Origin: Smithellaceae bacterium | GTDB taxonomy: Bacteria > Desulfobacterota > Syntrophia > Syntrophales > Smithellaceae | NCBI GenBank assembly: GCA_030690945.1 | Contig: JAUYFM010000062.1 | Location: 1-53,969, forward strand | Length of the DNA: 53,969 bases | Direction of reading: 5' to 3' | Shown here: in pieces, positions 34,987 to 44,638 of the stretch | Layout: the number at the start of each line of letters is the position of its first letter | How positions within the stretch are numbered: position 1 is the stretch's first letter | The notes under the pieces: model-generated | Seen by the model: only the letters and a program-made list of their open reading frames with translations | The model's database searches: none | What the model was told of the DNA's origin: nothing | Translations under genes and position numbers: made by a program

Positions 34987-35822
34987 ACCCTTATCCTTCT
35001 GTCTTCTGTCTTTGTTATTTCATCAATCTTCTTCAACGTCGTCAGTAACTCTTCGAGCGAATTCAGATAAAGCGAATTAGCTCCGTCGCAGAGCGCTTTT
35101 TCCGGATCGGGATGGACTTCCATGAAGACACCATCCACGCCCGCGGCTACAGCCGCCCGTGCCAGATAGGGCACCATGTCCCGTTGACCGCTTGAGGCCG
35201 TTCCCGCCCCGCCCGGCAACTGTACCGAATGCGTGGCGTCAAAAATCACCGGATAACCCATCGCCCGCATAATCGGCAGGGCGCGCACATCAAAGACAAG
35301 ATTGTTATAGCCGAAAGACACACCGCGTTCGGTAATCAGAATATTCTCATTCCCGGCCGCTTTGATCTTTTCAATGACATTGGCAACATCCCAGGGCGCC
35401 AGAAACTGCCCTTTTTTAACGTTGACGATATGGGCTTTTTTCGCGATCTCCACAACAAAGTCCGTCTGACGGCAAAGAAAGGCCGGCACCTGCATAATAT
35501 CCAGAACATCGGCCGCCGCTTCAATTTCTTCAAAGCGGTGCACATCGGAGAGAATCGGCACACCAATTTTTTCTTTAATGTTCTTTAATATTTTCAAGCC
35601 ATCCTGCATACCCGGTCCGCGGTAAGCCTTGATCGATGTCCGGTTGGCTTTGTCGTATGAGGCTTTAAAGATGAAAGGAATCTGTAACTTGAACGTCAGT
35701 TGCTTCAAATAGGAGGCAATCTCCATGGCCGCCGTTTCATTTTCAAGAACACAGGGACCCGCAATGAAAACAAATCCGGTCTGATCGCCAATTGTAAAAT
35801 TATTTAGTTGCACCTGCTTCAT
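34980..35822 (-). CDS. kdsA: Kdo-8-phosphate synthase
   Basis: 280 residues, normal length. Visible parts include FIAGPCVLENETAA, FKASYDKANRTS, YRGPGMQDGL, FLCRQTDFV, VNVKKGQFLAPWD and DATHSVQLPGG. It joins phosphoenolpyruvate with arabinose-5-phosphate. The Cys in GPCVLE marks the metal-dependent class (enzymes of the E. coli type have Asn there). The C-terminal 10 residues are poorly conserved and run into kdsC. The arabinose-5-phosphate isomerase gene (kdsD) often found beside kdsA is not in the window. Confidence 0.95.
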   Translation of the reverse strand: MKQVQLNNFTIGDQTGFVFIAGPCVLENETAAMEIASYLKQLTFKLQIPFIFKASYDKANRTSIKAYRGPGMQDGLKILKNIKEKIGVPILSDVHRFEEIEAAADVLDIMQVPAFLCRQTDFVVEIAKKAHIVNVKKGQFLAPWDVANVIEKIKAAGNENILITERGVSFGYNNLVFDVRALPIMRAMGYPVIFDATHSVQLPGGAGTASSGQRDMVPYLARAAVAAGVDGVFMEVHPDPEKALCDGANSLYLNSLEELLTTLKKIDEITKTEDRRIRVC

Positions 35823-35839
35823 GATGTACCCCTGTTTTT

Positions 35840-37822
35840 TTAATCTTTTTCCTGTAAAAGCTGAATGCGCATCTTCGGAATTCTTCCACCTACTTTTGTT
35901 TCAGGATTAATTTCGTAGGCGTGTGTATAAGCTTTTAACGCTTCGGGGTAAAGCCCTTTCTTTTCGTAGGCATCGCCCAGATGCGCGTATATTTCATCAT
36001 CTTCTTGGTCGTATTTCAGGGCTGTTAAATAATTCCCAATAGCCTTATCCCAATCTTTGCTCAAGGCATAGGCATATCCCAGGCTGAAATAAGATGAAGC
36101 TTTTTTGGGCTCAAGCTTCACAATTCTCTGATAATATCCAATCGCCTGCACAAAGTTCTTATTCTTAAGGTAATAGTTGGCAATCACCCCCAAAGTTTGT
36201 CTGGTCTGAGGCGATATCTTTTCATAATAGACCACGGCTTCCTTTTCCTTGCCCAATTTGGTGTAGGCATAAGCCAGATTATAATACACGGTTTGATCCT
36301 TCGCGCCCAACTTAATCGCTTTTTCATAATTTTCAGCCGATGGGGCATATTGCTTTATTTCACCATAGGCAAATCCCATGTTGATAAACAGGGCCGTTTT
36401 CTGCGGATATTTCCTGGCTAATTTTTCGTAATAATGAACAGTCTGATCATATTTCTTGCTTTGAAAAGTAAGGTCCGCCAGGCGCTCCAGGGCATCGGTA
36501 TCCTCCGGATTCTTTTTCAAAACAACCAAGTATTCCTTGACGGCTTCGTCCGTCTTTTTTCTTCTTTCATAAGCCGCCGCCAGATTAAAGCGAATAACAG
36601 GTTCATCCGGTGATAGTGCGACGGCCTTTTGTAAATTTTGCATTTCTTCGTTTAATTTACCCTGCCCGGCATAGGCCATGGCCAGATTGGCATAAGCCGC
36701 GGCGTCTTTCGGTCTGTTTTGTATGACTTGCGTGTAGCTCTTGATCGCATTGTTATAGTCCTTTTTTCTGAGGTAAATATTCCCCAGTGCGCTCCACGCC
36801 GGGGCAGCATCCTGCGAATGTCCGGTGAGGTACTGATATTGCTCCACAGCCGCGTTTGTTTTGCCCGCCTTTTCATAAGCCTCCGCCAGCAGTAATCTCA
36901 CCGCATGATTATCCGGCTCCATTTTGATCGACTGACCGTAACATTCAGCCGCTTTGTCCCATAAATTTTTACGGCCGTATGTCAGACCCAGCATGGCGAA
37001 AACTTCGGCATCCTGTGATTGTATTTTTACAAGACGAGATAAAATTTCAATAGCCTGACTATCCTGATTCCTTTTAATATAACAGCGCGCCAAGTCTTTC
37101 ATGGCCACGGTATCATCAGGTTTAATTCGTAAAATATCCGCATAAAGCGAAGCGGCCTCATCCGTCCGGTTTTGCTTGATATAGATGCCCGCAAGAATCT
37201 TGCGCACGCCGACATCATCGCTGTTTTGGGAGATAGCTTTCTTCAAGTATTCAATCTGCACGCCGACGTTGCTGGAATCTTTCGCATACCTCAGCCAGTC
37301 CTGAGGCATGATGACAACCAGCATCGGCACCACGGCTATTTTTTCTTTTTGATAATAAACGGCGATTTTATAAACATTGACCGCTTGCGCGCCTTTAGCC
37401 ATCGCGCCACCCTGCATGATGTTATTGACTAAATCAATACCGCGCAACAGCACGCCGATCTGATTCCCTTCCTTGCCTGTCCCGTCAATCGTTGCCGTTG
37501 TATATTTTCCGCTCAAATCGTCACTGGCCACGGATTTAACAACAAATTCATCACGATAATTAATCTCTAATGTGTCACCGGCGCCCACACGAATATCTTT
37601 GCCGTTTTTTTCCACTAGCAGATAATAAAAAAGCGGTTTGTTCCGCAATACATAATAGGAGAAAGTATTTTTTGCTCTGAGCGCGTAAGAAAAGCCTGTC
37701 GGGAAAAAGCGGGGACCCATCAATATGAAAGACGCAAGAAGGAGCATAACCATTGCAAAGGTCACAACTCCCACAATGGCCTTCCTGCTTAATCCCTTTT
37801 TATCCCTTAGAAATTTCAACAT
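35840..37822 (-). CDS. Large TPR-repeat protein, membrane-anchored
   Basis: 660 residues. An N-terminal membrane helix (VGVVTFAMVMLLLASFILM) is followed by about 130 residues of beta-rich sequence with GAGDTLEINYRDEFVVKSV, resembling a small jellyroll or PEGA-like region, and then about 13 or 14 tetratricopeptide repeats from residue 190 to the end (for example AWSALGNIYLRKKDYNNAI). Such a protein would serve as a scaffold in the periplasm. The family is not identified. It lies between xerD and kdsA with gaps of only 4 and 17 bases, so it is probably transcribed with them. Confidence 0.85.
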   Translation of the reverse strand: MLKFLRDKKGLSRKAIVGVVTFAMVMLLLASFILMGPRFFPTGFSYALRAKNTFSYYVLRNKPLFYYLLVEKNGKDIRVGAGDTLEINYRDEFVVKSVASDDLSGKYTTATIDGTGKEGNQIGVLLRGIDLVNNIMQGGAMAKGAQAVNVYKIAVYYQKEKIAVVPMLVVIMPQDWLRYAKDSSNVGVQIEYLKKAISQNSDDVGVRKILAGIYIKQNRTDEAASLYADILRIKPDDTVAMKDLARCYIKRNQDSQAIEILSRLVKIQSQDAEVFAMLGLTYGRKNLWDKAAECYGQSIKMEPDNHAVRLLLAEAYEKAGKTNAAVEQYQYLTGHSQDAAPAWSALGNIYLRKKDYNNAIKSYTQVIQNRPKDAAAYANLAMAYAGQGKLNEEMQNLQKAVALSPDEPVIRFNLAAAYERRKKTDEAVKEYLVVLKKNPEDTDALERLADLTFQSKKYDQTVHYYEKLARKYPQKTALFINMGFAYGEIKQYAPSAENYEKAIKLGAKDQTVYYNLAYAYTKLGKEKEAVVYYEKISPQTRQTLGVIANYYLKNKNFVQAIGYYQRIVKLEPKKASSYFSLGYAYALSKDWDKAIGNYLTALKYDQEDDEIYAHLGDAYEKKGLYPEALKAYTHAYEINPETKVGGRIPKMRIQLLQEKD

Positions 37823-37826
37823 GCTT

Positions 37827-38714
37827 CTAACCTCTTGGATGATATTTCCGATGAATCTCTTTTAAACGGTCTTTGGTGACATGGGTATAAATTTGTGTTG
37901 TCGAAATATCCGCGTGCCCCAGCATCACCTGCACCGCGCGCAAATCAGCCCCTCCCTCCAACAGATGAGATGCGAAGGAATGACGGAATGTATGCGGATG
38001 CACATTTTTTTGCAAGCCCGCTTTTTGGGTGTAATGAATAATAATTTTCCAGAGCCCCTGCCGGGTAAATGCCCCGCCGAATCGGTTCAGGAATAAAACA
38101 TCCGTCGTTTTTGATTTCAATAATCTGGGTCTGGCCTCATCCACATAACGCCGCGCACAGTCATAAGCCGTTTTGCCGATAGGCACGACCCGTTCCTTAC
38201 TGCCCTTCCCCATGACAATCAAAAAACCGACCTGCCAGTTGATGCTGTTCATCGTCAGAGAAATTAATTCCGAAACGCGCAGCCCCGTCGCATAGAGGAG
38301 CTCCAACATCGCGCTGTCGCGTAACGCGGACGGCGTTTGATCACCCGGCTGGGACAAAATCAAATTCATCTCTTCGCGGCTCACCGTATCGGGCAGACGC
38401 ATCCAGACTTTGGCCAGTTCAATATTGGCGAGCGGCGATTCGTCCAGCACTTTTTCCTGCAATAAAAACTTATAAAACCCCCTCAGCGCCGCAAGCGACC
38501 GGTTCATCGAATTGGCCGATAACCCTTCCGACTTGATTTGCACAAGAAAATCGATCACGGTTTTGGGGATAACAGACCGCGCATCCGACAACCCTCTCTG
38601 CTCGAGAAAGGAAATATAGCGTTTCAGATCGCGTCCATAGGCCTCCAGCGTATTGCCGGCCACTCCTTTTTCGATCAGGAGATGATTGAGGTATTGATTT
38701 AACAAGTTCCGCAT
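37827..38714 (-). CDS. xerD: Site-specific tyrosine recombinase XerD
   Basis: About 295 residues from the ATG at 38714 (MRNLLNQYLNHL). The SAM-like N-terminal domain has NTLEAYGRDLKRYISFLE; the catalytic domain retains Arg (LLYATGLRVSEL), Lys (MGKGSKERVVPIG), His-x-x-Arg (HPHTFRHSFASHLL), the second His (MLGHADISTTQIYTHV) and the Tyr in IYTHV. It resolves chromosome dimers with XerC at dif. The longer frame to 38825 overlaps rpiB and has no support. Confidence 0.94.
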   Translation of the reverse strand: MRNLLNQYLNHLLIEKGVAGNTLEAYGRDLKRYISFLEQRGLSDARSVIPKTVIDFLVQIKSEGLSANSMNRSLAALRGFYKFLLQEKVLDESPLANIELAKVWMRLPDTVSREEMNLILSQPGDQTPSALRDSAMLELLYATGLRVSELISLTMNSINWQVGFLIVMGKGSKERVVPIGKTAYDCARRYVDEARPRLLKSKTTDVLFLNRFGGAFTRQGLWKIIIHYTQKAGLQKNVHPHTFRHSFASHLLEGGADLRAVQVMLGHADISTTQIYTHVTKDRLKEIHRKYHPRG

Positions 38715-38842
38715 GGTCGTTTTTACGCAAATATGCCGCTTATGTAAAGTTTTTTTGTTGACATCAGGGGGAGACTTCCGGCAAGCTATCACTGAAGCAA
38801 TAAATGAAATGGAATTGCACCTCAAGACCCGGAGAATTAAAA

Positions 38843-39289
38843 ATGAAAAGAATCGTCATAGCCTCCGATCATGGAGCGGTTGAACTGAAAACCCAAATCG
38901 TTGCCTTTTTAAAAAAGAAGAATTTTGAGGTCACAGACCTGGGAACCCATGGCAGCGCCGCCGTCGATTACCCGGATATGGCGCTGGCCGCCTGCAATGA
39001 ATTCAAAAAAGGCGGTTATGAATTCGGCATCCTGCTTTGCGGCACAGGCATCGGCGTTTCGATTGCCGCCAACAAAGTCAAAGGCATCCGCTGCGCTCTT
39101 CCATTCGACCTGTTCAGCGCCGAAATGGCTAAAGCCCACAACAACGCCAACTTCATCGCCTTCGGCGGCAGGATAAAATACAGTTTGCCGGTATTTGACA
39201 TGATCGAGAAATTTCTAAACACAAAATTCACCGGCGACCGCCACGAACGAAGAATCGCTAAGATAATGGCCATTGAAGACGAGTGCTGA
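38843..39289 (+). CDS. rpiB: Ribose-5-phosphate isomerase B
   Basis: 148 residues from the ATG at 38843, preceded by GGAG. It begins RIVIASDHGAVELK, continues with DLGTHGSAAVDYPDMA and has the catalytic Cys in GILLCGTGIGVSIAANK. It interconverts ribose-5-phosphate and ribulose-5-phosphate. It is divergent from xerD and 111 bases before the acyl-CoA synthetase gene. Confidence 0.95.
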   Translation: MKRIVIASDHGAVELKTQIVAFLKKKNFEVTDLGTHGSAAVDYPDMALAACNEFKKGGYEFGILLCGTGIGVSIAANKVKGIRCALPFDLFSAEMAKAHNNANFIAFGGRIKYSLPVFDMIEKFLNTKFTGDRHERRIAKIMAIEDEC

Positions 39290-39400
39290 AGTAAAATTGG
39301 ATATGTGTCTCGTCAGTATTTCATTGACATATCAAATTGTTCTGCTTATACTCCTGTCCGTCAAAAGCACTATCTTATCAAATTTTTTAGGAGGAAACTG

Positions 39401-41194
39401 ATGTACAAATTGATGAAGCCGGATAATATAGTGGGGATATTAGAACAAACCGTTTCTAAATTTCCACAAAGACCTTTTCTTGGAATAAAAAACAAACAGT
39501 TAAAGCAATATGACTGGATATCCTATGCTGATTTTGGAAAGCGTGTGGATAACGTCAGAAGCGGTTTAAGTCAGCTGGGTATTCAAAAAGATGATGCCGT
39601 CGGTATCATCTCGAATAACAGCACAGACTGGGCTGCATGCTTTTTTGCCACTAGCGGCCTGGATGCGCGGTTTGTACCCATGTATGAAGCTGAGTTGGTC
39701 CAGGTATGGAAATACATCATAAGCGACGCTCAGATTAAAGTGCTTTTTATCAGCAAAAAAGAGATATATGCCAAAATAAAGGATGTCATTAATTCAATAC
39801 CGACGTTAAAAAAAGTTATCGTGATGGAAGGCGATGGGCCGGATACATTGGCAGCTCTGGAAAAGAAAGGCGCAGCCCAGAAAATAAAAAGCATACAGCC
39901 GGAATATTCATCTATTTGCATCCTGATTTATACATCAGGAACAACCGGCGATCCGAAGGGAGTGCTTCTTTCTCAGGCCAACATTACGTCTAACGCTCAC
40001 GCCGCTATCGATTGCTTCCCTGAACTGAATGAAAACGACATATCATTATCTATTTTGCCTTGGGCGCATGTTTTCGGACTCGGGGAACTTGTCATTTACT
40101 GTTTCTTGGGCGGATCCATCGGCATTGCGGAAAGCGCCGCAACCATCGGCGAAGATTTAGGTCTTGTTAAACCGACATTCCTGACCGCCGTTCCCAGAGT
40201 CTTTAACAAAGTGTATGACGGATTATGGACGAAGATGAACGAAGAAGGCGGACTGGCCAAGACGTTATTTGTCATGGGAGTGGAAAGCAGCAAGAAAAAA
40301 CGGGAGCTGGCGGCACAGGGCCAGTCAAGCTTCGTGACAAACCTGAAATTTAAGATTGCCGATGCTATAGTTTTCAAGAAAATCAGGGCAAAACTTGGCG
40401 GCAGATTAAGAGGCTCCATGACAGGAAGCGCCATGATGAATCCGGAAATTTCTCATTTTTTCTGGGATATGGGAGTCCCGCTTTATGACGCCTACGGATT
40501 AACCGAGACGTCGCCCGGCGCAACCATGAATCGCCCAACGAAATACAAGATAGGCAGCGTGGGTCCCGCCATGGGCCTGGGCAAAATCGTGATTGACAAG
40601 TCGGTTGTCGGACCGGAGGCGACAGACGGGGAGATCATCATTTACGGACCGAACGTTATGCAGGGATATCATAACAAACCCGAAGCCACAAAGGCCGTTA
40701 TGACTCCTGACGGCGGATTTCGGACAGGCGACCGCGGACGTATTGACAAGGATGGCTTCCTGTTTATCACCGGACGACTCAAAGAGCAGTTCAAACTCGA
40801 AAATGGCAAATATGTATTCCCGGTATCCATTGAAGAAGATATCAAGCTGAACCATTACATTGAAAATGCCATGATCTACGGGGAAGGCCGTGAGTTTAAT
40901 GTTTGCATAATCATCCCGGACTTTGCAGCCCTGAATAAGTGGGCCGAAAAAAATAATTTGCCCAAGGACCCTGTCGAATTGCTGAAGAAGGAAGAGACAA
41001 AGAAATTCCTCGGGAATGAAATTGTCAATCAATTGAAGGCTAATTACGGAAACTATGAGATCCCGAGAAAATTCATATTTGTTGCCGAACCTTTTTCACT
41101 CGAGAACGGCATGCTGACCCAGACCATGAAACTCAAAAGGCGCGTTGTATTTGAAAAATATAAAGATCAGATTGATAAATTATACGCCAGATAG
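39401..41194 (+). CDS. Long-chain acyl-CoA synthetase (AMP-forming)
   Basis: 597 residues from the ATG at 39401, chosen for the textbook TAGGAGGAAACTG before it. The AMP-binding enzyme core shows the P-loop-like ILIYTSGTTGDPKGVLLS, YDAYGLTETSPGATM and the linker FRTGDRGRIDKDGFLFITGR with the Asp and Arg that bind ATP and the C-terminal lysine region LENGKYVFP. It activates fatty acids with ATP and CoA, the first step for beta-oxidation or lipid reuse. Closest in layout to FadD15-like (FAA1) enzymes. A strong terminator follows it. Confidence 0.93.
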   Translation: MYKLMKPDNIVGILEQTVSKFPQRPFLGIKNKQLKQYDWISYADFGKRVDNVRSGLSQLGIQKDDAVGIISNNSTDWAACFFATSGLDARFVPMYEAELVQVWKYIISDAQIKVLFISKKEIYAKIKDVINSIPTLKKVIVMEGDGPDTLAALEKKGAAQKIKSIQPEYSSICILIYTSGTTGDPKGVLLSQANITSNAHAAIDCFPELNENDISLSILPWAHVFGLGELVIYCFLGGSIGIAESAATIGEDLGLVKPTFLTAVPRVFNKVYDGLWTKMNEEGGLAKTLFVMGVESSKKKRELAAQGQSSFVTNLKFKIADAIVFKKIRAKLGGRLRGSMTGSAMMNPEISHFFWDMGVPLYDAYGLTETSPGATMNRPTKYKIGSVGPAMGLGKIVIDKSVVGPEATDGEIIIYGPNVMQGYHNKPEATKAVMTPDGGFRTGDRGRIDKDGFLFITGRLKEQFKLENGKYVFPVSIEEDIKLNHYIENAMIYGEGREFNVCIIIPDFAALNKWAEKNNLPKDPVELLKKEETKKFLGNEIVNQLKANYGNYEIPRKFIFVAEPFSLENGMLTQTMKLKRRVVFEKYKDQIDKLYAR

Positions 41195-41210
41195 AATTTA
41201 ATAAGAATTT

Positions 41211-41251
41211 GGCAGCACTTCCTTATTGTTTGGGAAGTGCTGCCTTTTTTT
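41211..41251. terminator. Strong terminator between acyl-CoA synthetase and hcp
   Basis: Twelve-base perfect stem GGCAGCACTTCC (41211-41222) and GGAAGTGCTGCC (41233-41244), followed by seven T. It ends rightward transcription of the acyl-CoA synthetase. On the opposite strand, where hcp ends at 41250, there is no equal T run, but the hairpin may still help. Confidence 0.9.
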
Positions 41252-42893
41252 ACCCCAGAATCGTTTTCAGATCCTCATCCGGCGTGGTGATCGGTTTGAT
41301 CGCAAAGTTCTCCACCAGCACGTTTAACACGTTGGGCGTAATGAAAGCCGGCAGCGACGGACCCAGGCGGATGTCTTTGATGCCCAGGTAAAGCAGCGTC
41401 AATAAGATTGCTACCGCCTTCTGCTCATACCACGATAAGATCATGGACAGGGGCAGATCATTGACGCCGCAATTAAACGCCTTGGATAACGCTATGGCAA
41501 TCTGAATGGCCGAATACGCGTCGTTGCATTGGCCGATATCCAGCAGGCGGGGGATACCGCCGATATCGCCCAGTTCCTGGTCGAAGAAGCGGAATTTGCC
41601 GCAGGCCAACGTCAGCACGACCGTGTCTTTCGGCGCTTTTTCCACAAACTCCGTGTAGTAATTCCGGCCGGGCTTGGCGCCATCGCATCCGGCCACCAGG
41701 AAGAAGTGACGAATGGCCTTGCCTTTAACCGCTTCGATGATTTTATCGGCTACGCCCAGAACCGCATTGCGGGCAAATCCCACCATAACTGATTTGCCTT
41801 CCGTGTCCGAGGCAAACCCGGGCAGTTCGAGCGCTTTTTTGATCACCGGCTCGAAGTTGGTATCAGCGATATGAGCGACGCCCGGCCAACCCACCAGACC
41901 ACAAGTGAAAATATTTGCCGCATAAGCGTCGCGAGGCCTCTGAATGCAGTTGGTGGTCATCAGAATTGCGCCGGGGAATTCGGCAAATTCCTTGGCCTGA
42001 TTCTGCCAGGCGGTTCCATAATGACCGTAGAAGTGCGAATACTTCTTCAGTTCCGGGTAGCCATGCGCCGGAAGCATTTCGCCGTGCGTGTAGATATTAA
42101 TTCCCTTGCCTTCTGTTTGTTTCAGCAACGCGGATAAGTCCTTCAGGTCATGGCCGGAAATGAGAATAGCCTTGCCTTTTTTGGCGTAAAGCGGCACGGA
42201 TGTGGGAACGGGATGACCAAAAGCTCCGGTATTGCCTGCATCCAGCAGCTCCATGGTGCGCAGGTTAATTTCACCGCATTTTAAGACCAGACCGATCCAG
42301 CCGTTCAAATCCAGTTCTTCTCGCAGGATCGCTGCCAGCGCTTCCTGAACAAAAGCGTAAATCTTGTCGTCTTCCTGTCCCAGAATCTGCGCGTGATCCG
42401 CATAGGCGGCCACACCCTTGATGCCGAAAAGCAGGATGTGCTGAAGGGACTGAATATCGGGATTAATGGTTGTGTCCGCTTTTAGAGACGCGACTTTGGC
42501 CTGTCCAACCAGTCCGAGAACCGTTGTTTCCGCCTTGAATGTTACAGCGGCATATTTCTCATCCACGTTGGCCCCTGCTTTTTTGGCTTTGTCTTTGATT
42601 GCATCCCGCAGACTTGTGCATTGGCCGATCAGTTCCACAAAACGCGCCGCATCGAAATCCACATTGGTCAGGGTTGAAAAAAGAGCCTTAACCGTAAACA
42701 CATCAACAGCATGATCGACAATACCCGCTTTTCGGGCGTCCACCGCTGCCGCCGACAATCCTTTAAGCGCGTAAACCAGAACATCCTGAAGGGCGGCAAC
42801 TTCCGGGTCCTTGCCGCACACCCCTGACTTATTACATCCCTCACCCTTTGCTGTCTGCTCGCACTGGTAACAAAACATTGCTGAATTTTCCAT
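41250..42893 (-). CDS. hcp: Hybrid cluster protein (hydroxylamine / NO reductase)
   Basis: 547 residues. The N-terminal CYQCEQTAKGEGC followed by a Cys five residues on (GVCG) binds the [4Fe-4S] cluster with the spacing of the class found in strict anaerobes. Hybrid cluster ligands are visible as HGEMLPAHGYPEL, TTNCIQRP, VAGCDGAKPGRNYY, LACGKFRF and QCNDAYSA. Hcp reduces nitric oxide or hydroxylamine and protects from nitrosative stress. AAAGGAGATAG precedes the ATG. The promoter and operator region shared with hcpR lies upstream. Confidence 0.96.
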   Translation of the reverse strand: MENSAMFCYQCEQTAKGEGCNKSGVCGKDPEVAALQDVLVYALKGLSAAAVDARKAGIVDHAVDVFTVKALFSTLTNVDFDAARFVELIGQCTSLRDAIKDKAKKAGANVDEKYAAVTFKAETTVLGLVGQAKVASLKADTTINPDIQSLQHILLFGIKGVAAYADHAQILGQEDDKIYAFVQEALAAILREELDLNGWIGLVLKCGEINLRTMELLDAGNTGAFGHPVPTSVPLYAKKGKAILISGHDLKDLSALLKQTEGKGINIYTHGEMLPAHGYPELKKYSHFYGHYGTAWQNQAKEFAEFPGAILMTTNCIQRPRDAYAANIFTCGLVGWPGVAHIADTNFEPVIKKALELPGFASDTEGKSVMVGFARNAVLGVADKIIEAVKGKAIRHFFLVAGCDGAKPGRNYYTEFVEKAPKDTVVLTLACGKFRFFDQELGDIGGIPRLLDIGQCNDAYSAIQIAIALSKAFNCGVNDLPLSMILSWYEQKAVAILLTLLYLGIKDIRLGPSLPAFITPNVLNVLVENFAIKPITTPDEDLKTILG

Positions 42894-42942
42894 GGGCTAT
42901 CTCCTTTTTATCTTTAGTTTTTTGTAGCTTTATTTTAAAGGC

Positions 42943-42984
42943 AATATAATCGAAGATAAACAGTTGCACCTTGACTTAAGTCAA
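42943..42984 (-). promoter_or_regulatory. hcp promoter with Crp/Fnr-type (HcpR-like) operator
   Basis: The perfect palindrome TTGACTTAAGTCAA occupies 42971-42984 in the gap between hcp and its divergent regulator gene. On the minus strand a TATATT (42943-42948) would be the -10 box of hcp. Counting from it, the start of transcription falls near 42936 and the palindrome is centred at -41.5, the class II activator position of the Crp/Fnr family. The palindrome resembles the TTGAC...GTCAA sites I associate with HcpR. Confidence 0.72.
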
Positions 42985-43018
42985 ACATCAGTGATATTTT
43001 TCATTGAAAGGAAAAACT

Positions 43019-43705
43019 ATGGACATAACATCAATCATCGCCTGCATTCCTTTGTTTGAAGGCTTGTCGCCACAGCAATGCACCGCATTGGGGGCCATCG
43101 CCGTGCGGAAATACTACTCACGGGGACAAAACTTTTTTGCGGAAGGCGACGAGGGCATTGGTTTTTATGTCATTCTTTCCGGCAAAGTAAAAGTTTTCAA
43201 ACTCTCGCCTGAAGGCAAGGAACAAATTTTTCATATTCTTGAGACGCCCGAACCTTTCGCGGAAGCGGCTGTCTTTACCGGACAACATTATCCGGCCTCC
43301 GCCCAGGCGCTTGCCGAAACCATAGTACTGTTCTTCCCGAGACAGAAGTTTTTGGAACTGATCAGCCTGCAACCCTCTCTTGCGCTTTCCATGCTGGCGC
43401 TTTTGTCCCAGCGCCTGCGCAAGCTCACGATACTTGTCGAAAACCTCTCCCTTAAAGAAGTGCCGGGGAGACTGGCTGCCTATCTGCTTTATCTCTACGA
43501 ACATAACGACGATTCCGCCACCGTCAAGTTGGACATCTCCAAAAATCAAATGGCCGGCCTTCTGGGCACAATCCCTGAAACACTTTCCCGAATTTTAAAA
43601 CGCATGAATGAAGAAAAATTAATTAACGTAAGCACCCGTTCGATTTCGATTCTGGATAAAAAAGGACTGACCGATTTAGCGGAGGGCGCAAGAAAACTAG
43701 CCTGA
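43019..43705 (+). CDS. hcpR: Crp/Fnr-family regulator, HcpR-like
   Basis: 228 residues from the ATG at 43019; the earlier ATG (43004) lies in the ribosome site AAAGGA. Residues about 1-130 are the cyclic-nucleotide-binding-type sensor barrel (IGFYVILSGKVKVFKLSPEG and VFTGQHYPASAQA); the C-terminal winged helix has KNQMAGLLGTIPETLSRILKRM as recognition helix. No Fnr-type N-terminal cysteine cluster is present, so sensing would be by another cofactor (haem has been reported for HcpR relatives). Divergence from hcp and the shared palindrome indicate that it controls hcp and perhaps itself. Confidence 0.82.
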   Translation: MDITSIIACIPLFEGLSPQQCTALGAIAVRKYYSRGQNFFAEGDEGIGFYVILSGKVKVFKLSPEGKEQIFHILETPEPFAEAAVFTGQHYPASAQALAETIVLFFPRQKFLELISLQPSLALSMLALLSQRLRKLTILVENLSLKEVPGRLAAYLLYLYEHNDDSATVKLDISKNQMAGLLGTIPETLSRILKRMNEEKLINVSTRSISILDKKGLTDLAEGARKLA

Positions 43706-43777
43706 CATCCCGTAACCGCATAGCATTAAGGTCTGCGGAGAAACTATAACACTTTACCAGGAAAGTGTACAAACAAC

Positions 43778-44638
43778 ATGAGTGATTTCCCCGATAAAAT
43801 AAAAATCCGTCAAGCCTACCAGGATGTGCAAAAACATCAGCACATCGAAGCCCTCATCCGGCGTTTTTCCTCCAATAAAAACGACATCCGCCAGACCGCC
43901 CTGGCCTCGGTGGATCTGTCAGCCTGCCTCACGGTTCTGGAGATGGGCTGCGCTTTCGGATCATTTACCGAAGCGCTGGAAGGACGGCTTCATCCGCAGG
44001 CGCGTATTACCGGTCTGGATATTATCACTGAATATGAACCACTATTTTTGCAGGCCTGTAAACGGGCAGGCTACGAAGGAACATTTAAGGAAGGCGGCGT
44101 TGGCCGGATTCAGTCTGATCCCGCCTCCTCCTGTGACTTGATTATTTGCTCCTTTGCCTTATATTTCTTTGTCGAAATGCTCCCGGACATTACCCGCATT
44201 CTCAAACCGGGCGGTCTGTTTATCGCCATCACACATTCCCGCCGGAACATGCGCGAGTTGATCGATCTAATCCGGTCGATCCTGAACCGCCAAAAACAAC
44301 TCCGGGACAATCAACTCCTGCCCATTGAAATGATTCTGGATCGGTTCTCCTCTGAAAACGGAACCGATCTTCTCAAGACGTATTTCAGAGAAACCCGACA
44401 GATTGATTTCCCCAACACACTGGTCTTTGAACCGCCCGACATGGAGGCTTTTGTTGAATACTACCGGTTTAAAGAACCTTTCTTCCTGACAGGCAAAGCT
44501 CCGGCCCCGGCCGGGATTTTGACGGATGTCACGCGGGCGCTCGCCGACATGGCCACAAAAGGTCAGGCGGCCACCATGTGCAAGGACGACAGCATCTTCA
44601 TCTGCACACACCCTCTAACCCCAGGAGCGTCATCATGA
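43778..44638 (+). CDS. Class I SAM-dependent methyltransferase
   Basis: 286 residues. Motif I is LTVLEMGCAFGSFTEAL, with the acidic residue of motif II in TGLDII; motif IV is SCDLIICSFALYFF and motif post-I/V KPGGLFIAITHSRRN. The fold is clear, but no substrate is recognisable. The 3' end overlaps the Nudix gene start (ATGA), so the two are translationally coupled. A gap of 72 bases follows hcpR. An rRNA or small-molecule target is possible. Confidence 0.78.
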   Translation: MSDFPDKIKIRQAYQDVQKHQHIEALIRRFSSNKNDIRQTALASVDLSACLTVLEMGCAFGSFTEALEGRLHPQARITGLDIITEYEPLFLQACKRAGYEGTFKEGGVGRIQSDPASSCDLIICSFALYFFVEMLPDITRILKPGGLFIAITHSRRNMRELIDLIRSILNRQKQLRDNQLLPIEMILDRFSSENGTDLLKTYFRETRQIDFPNTLVFEPPDMEAFVEYYRFKEPFFLTGKAPAPAGILTDVTRALADMATKGQAATMCKDDSIFICTHPLTPGASS

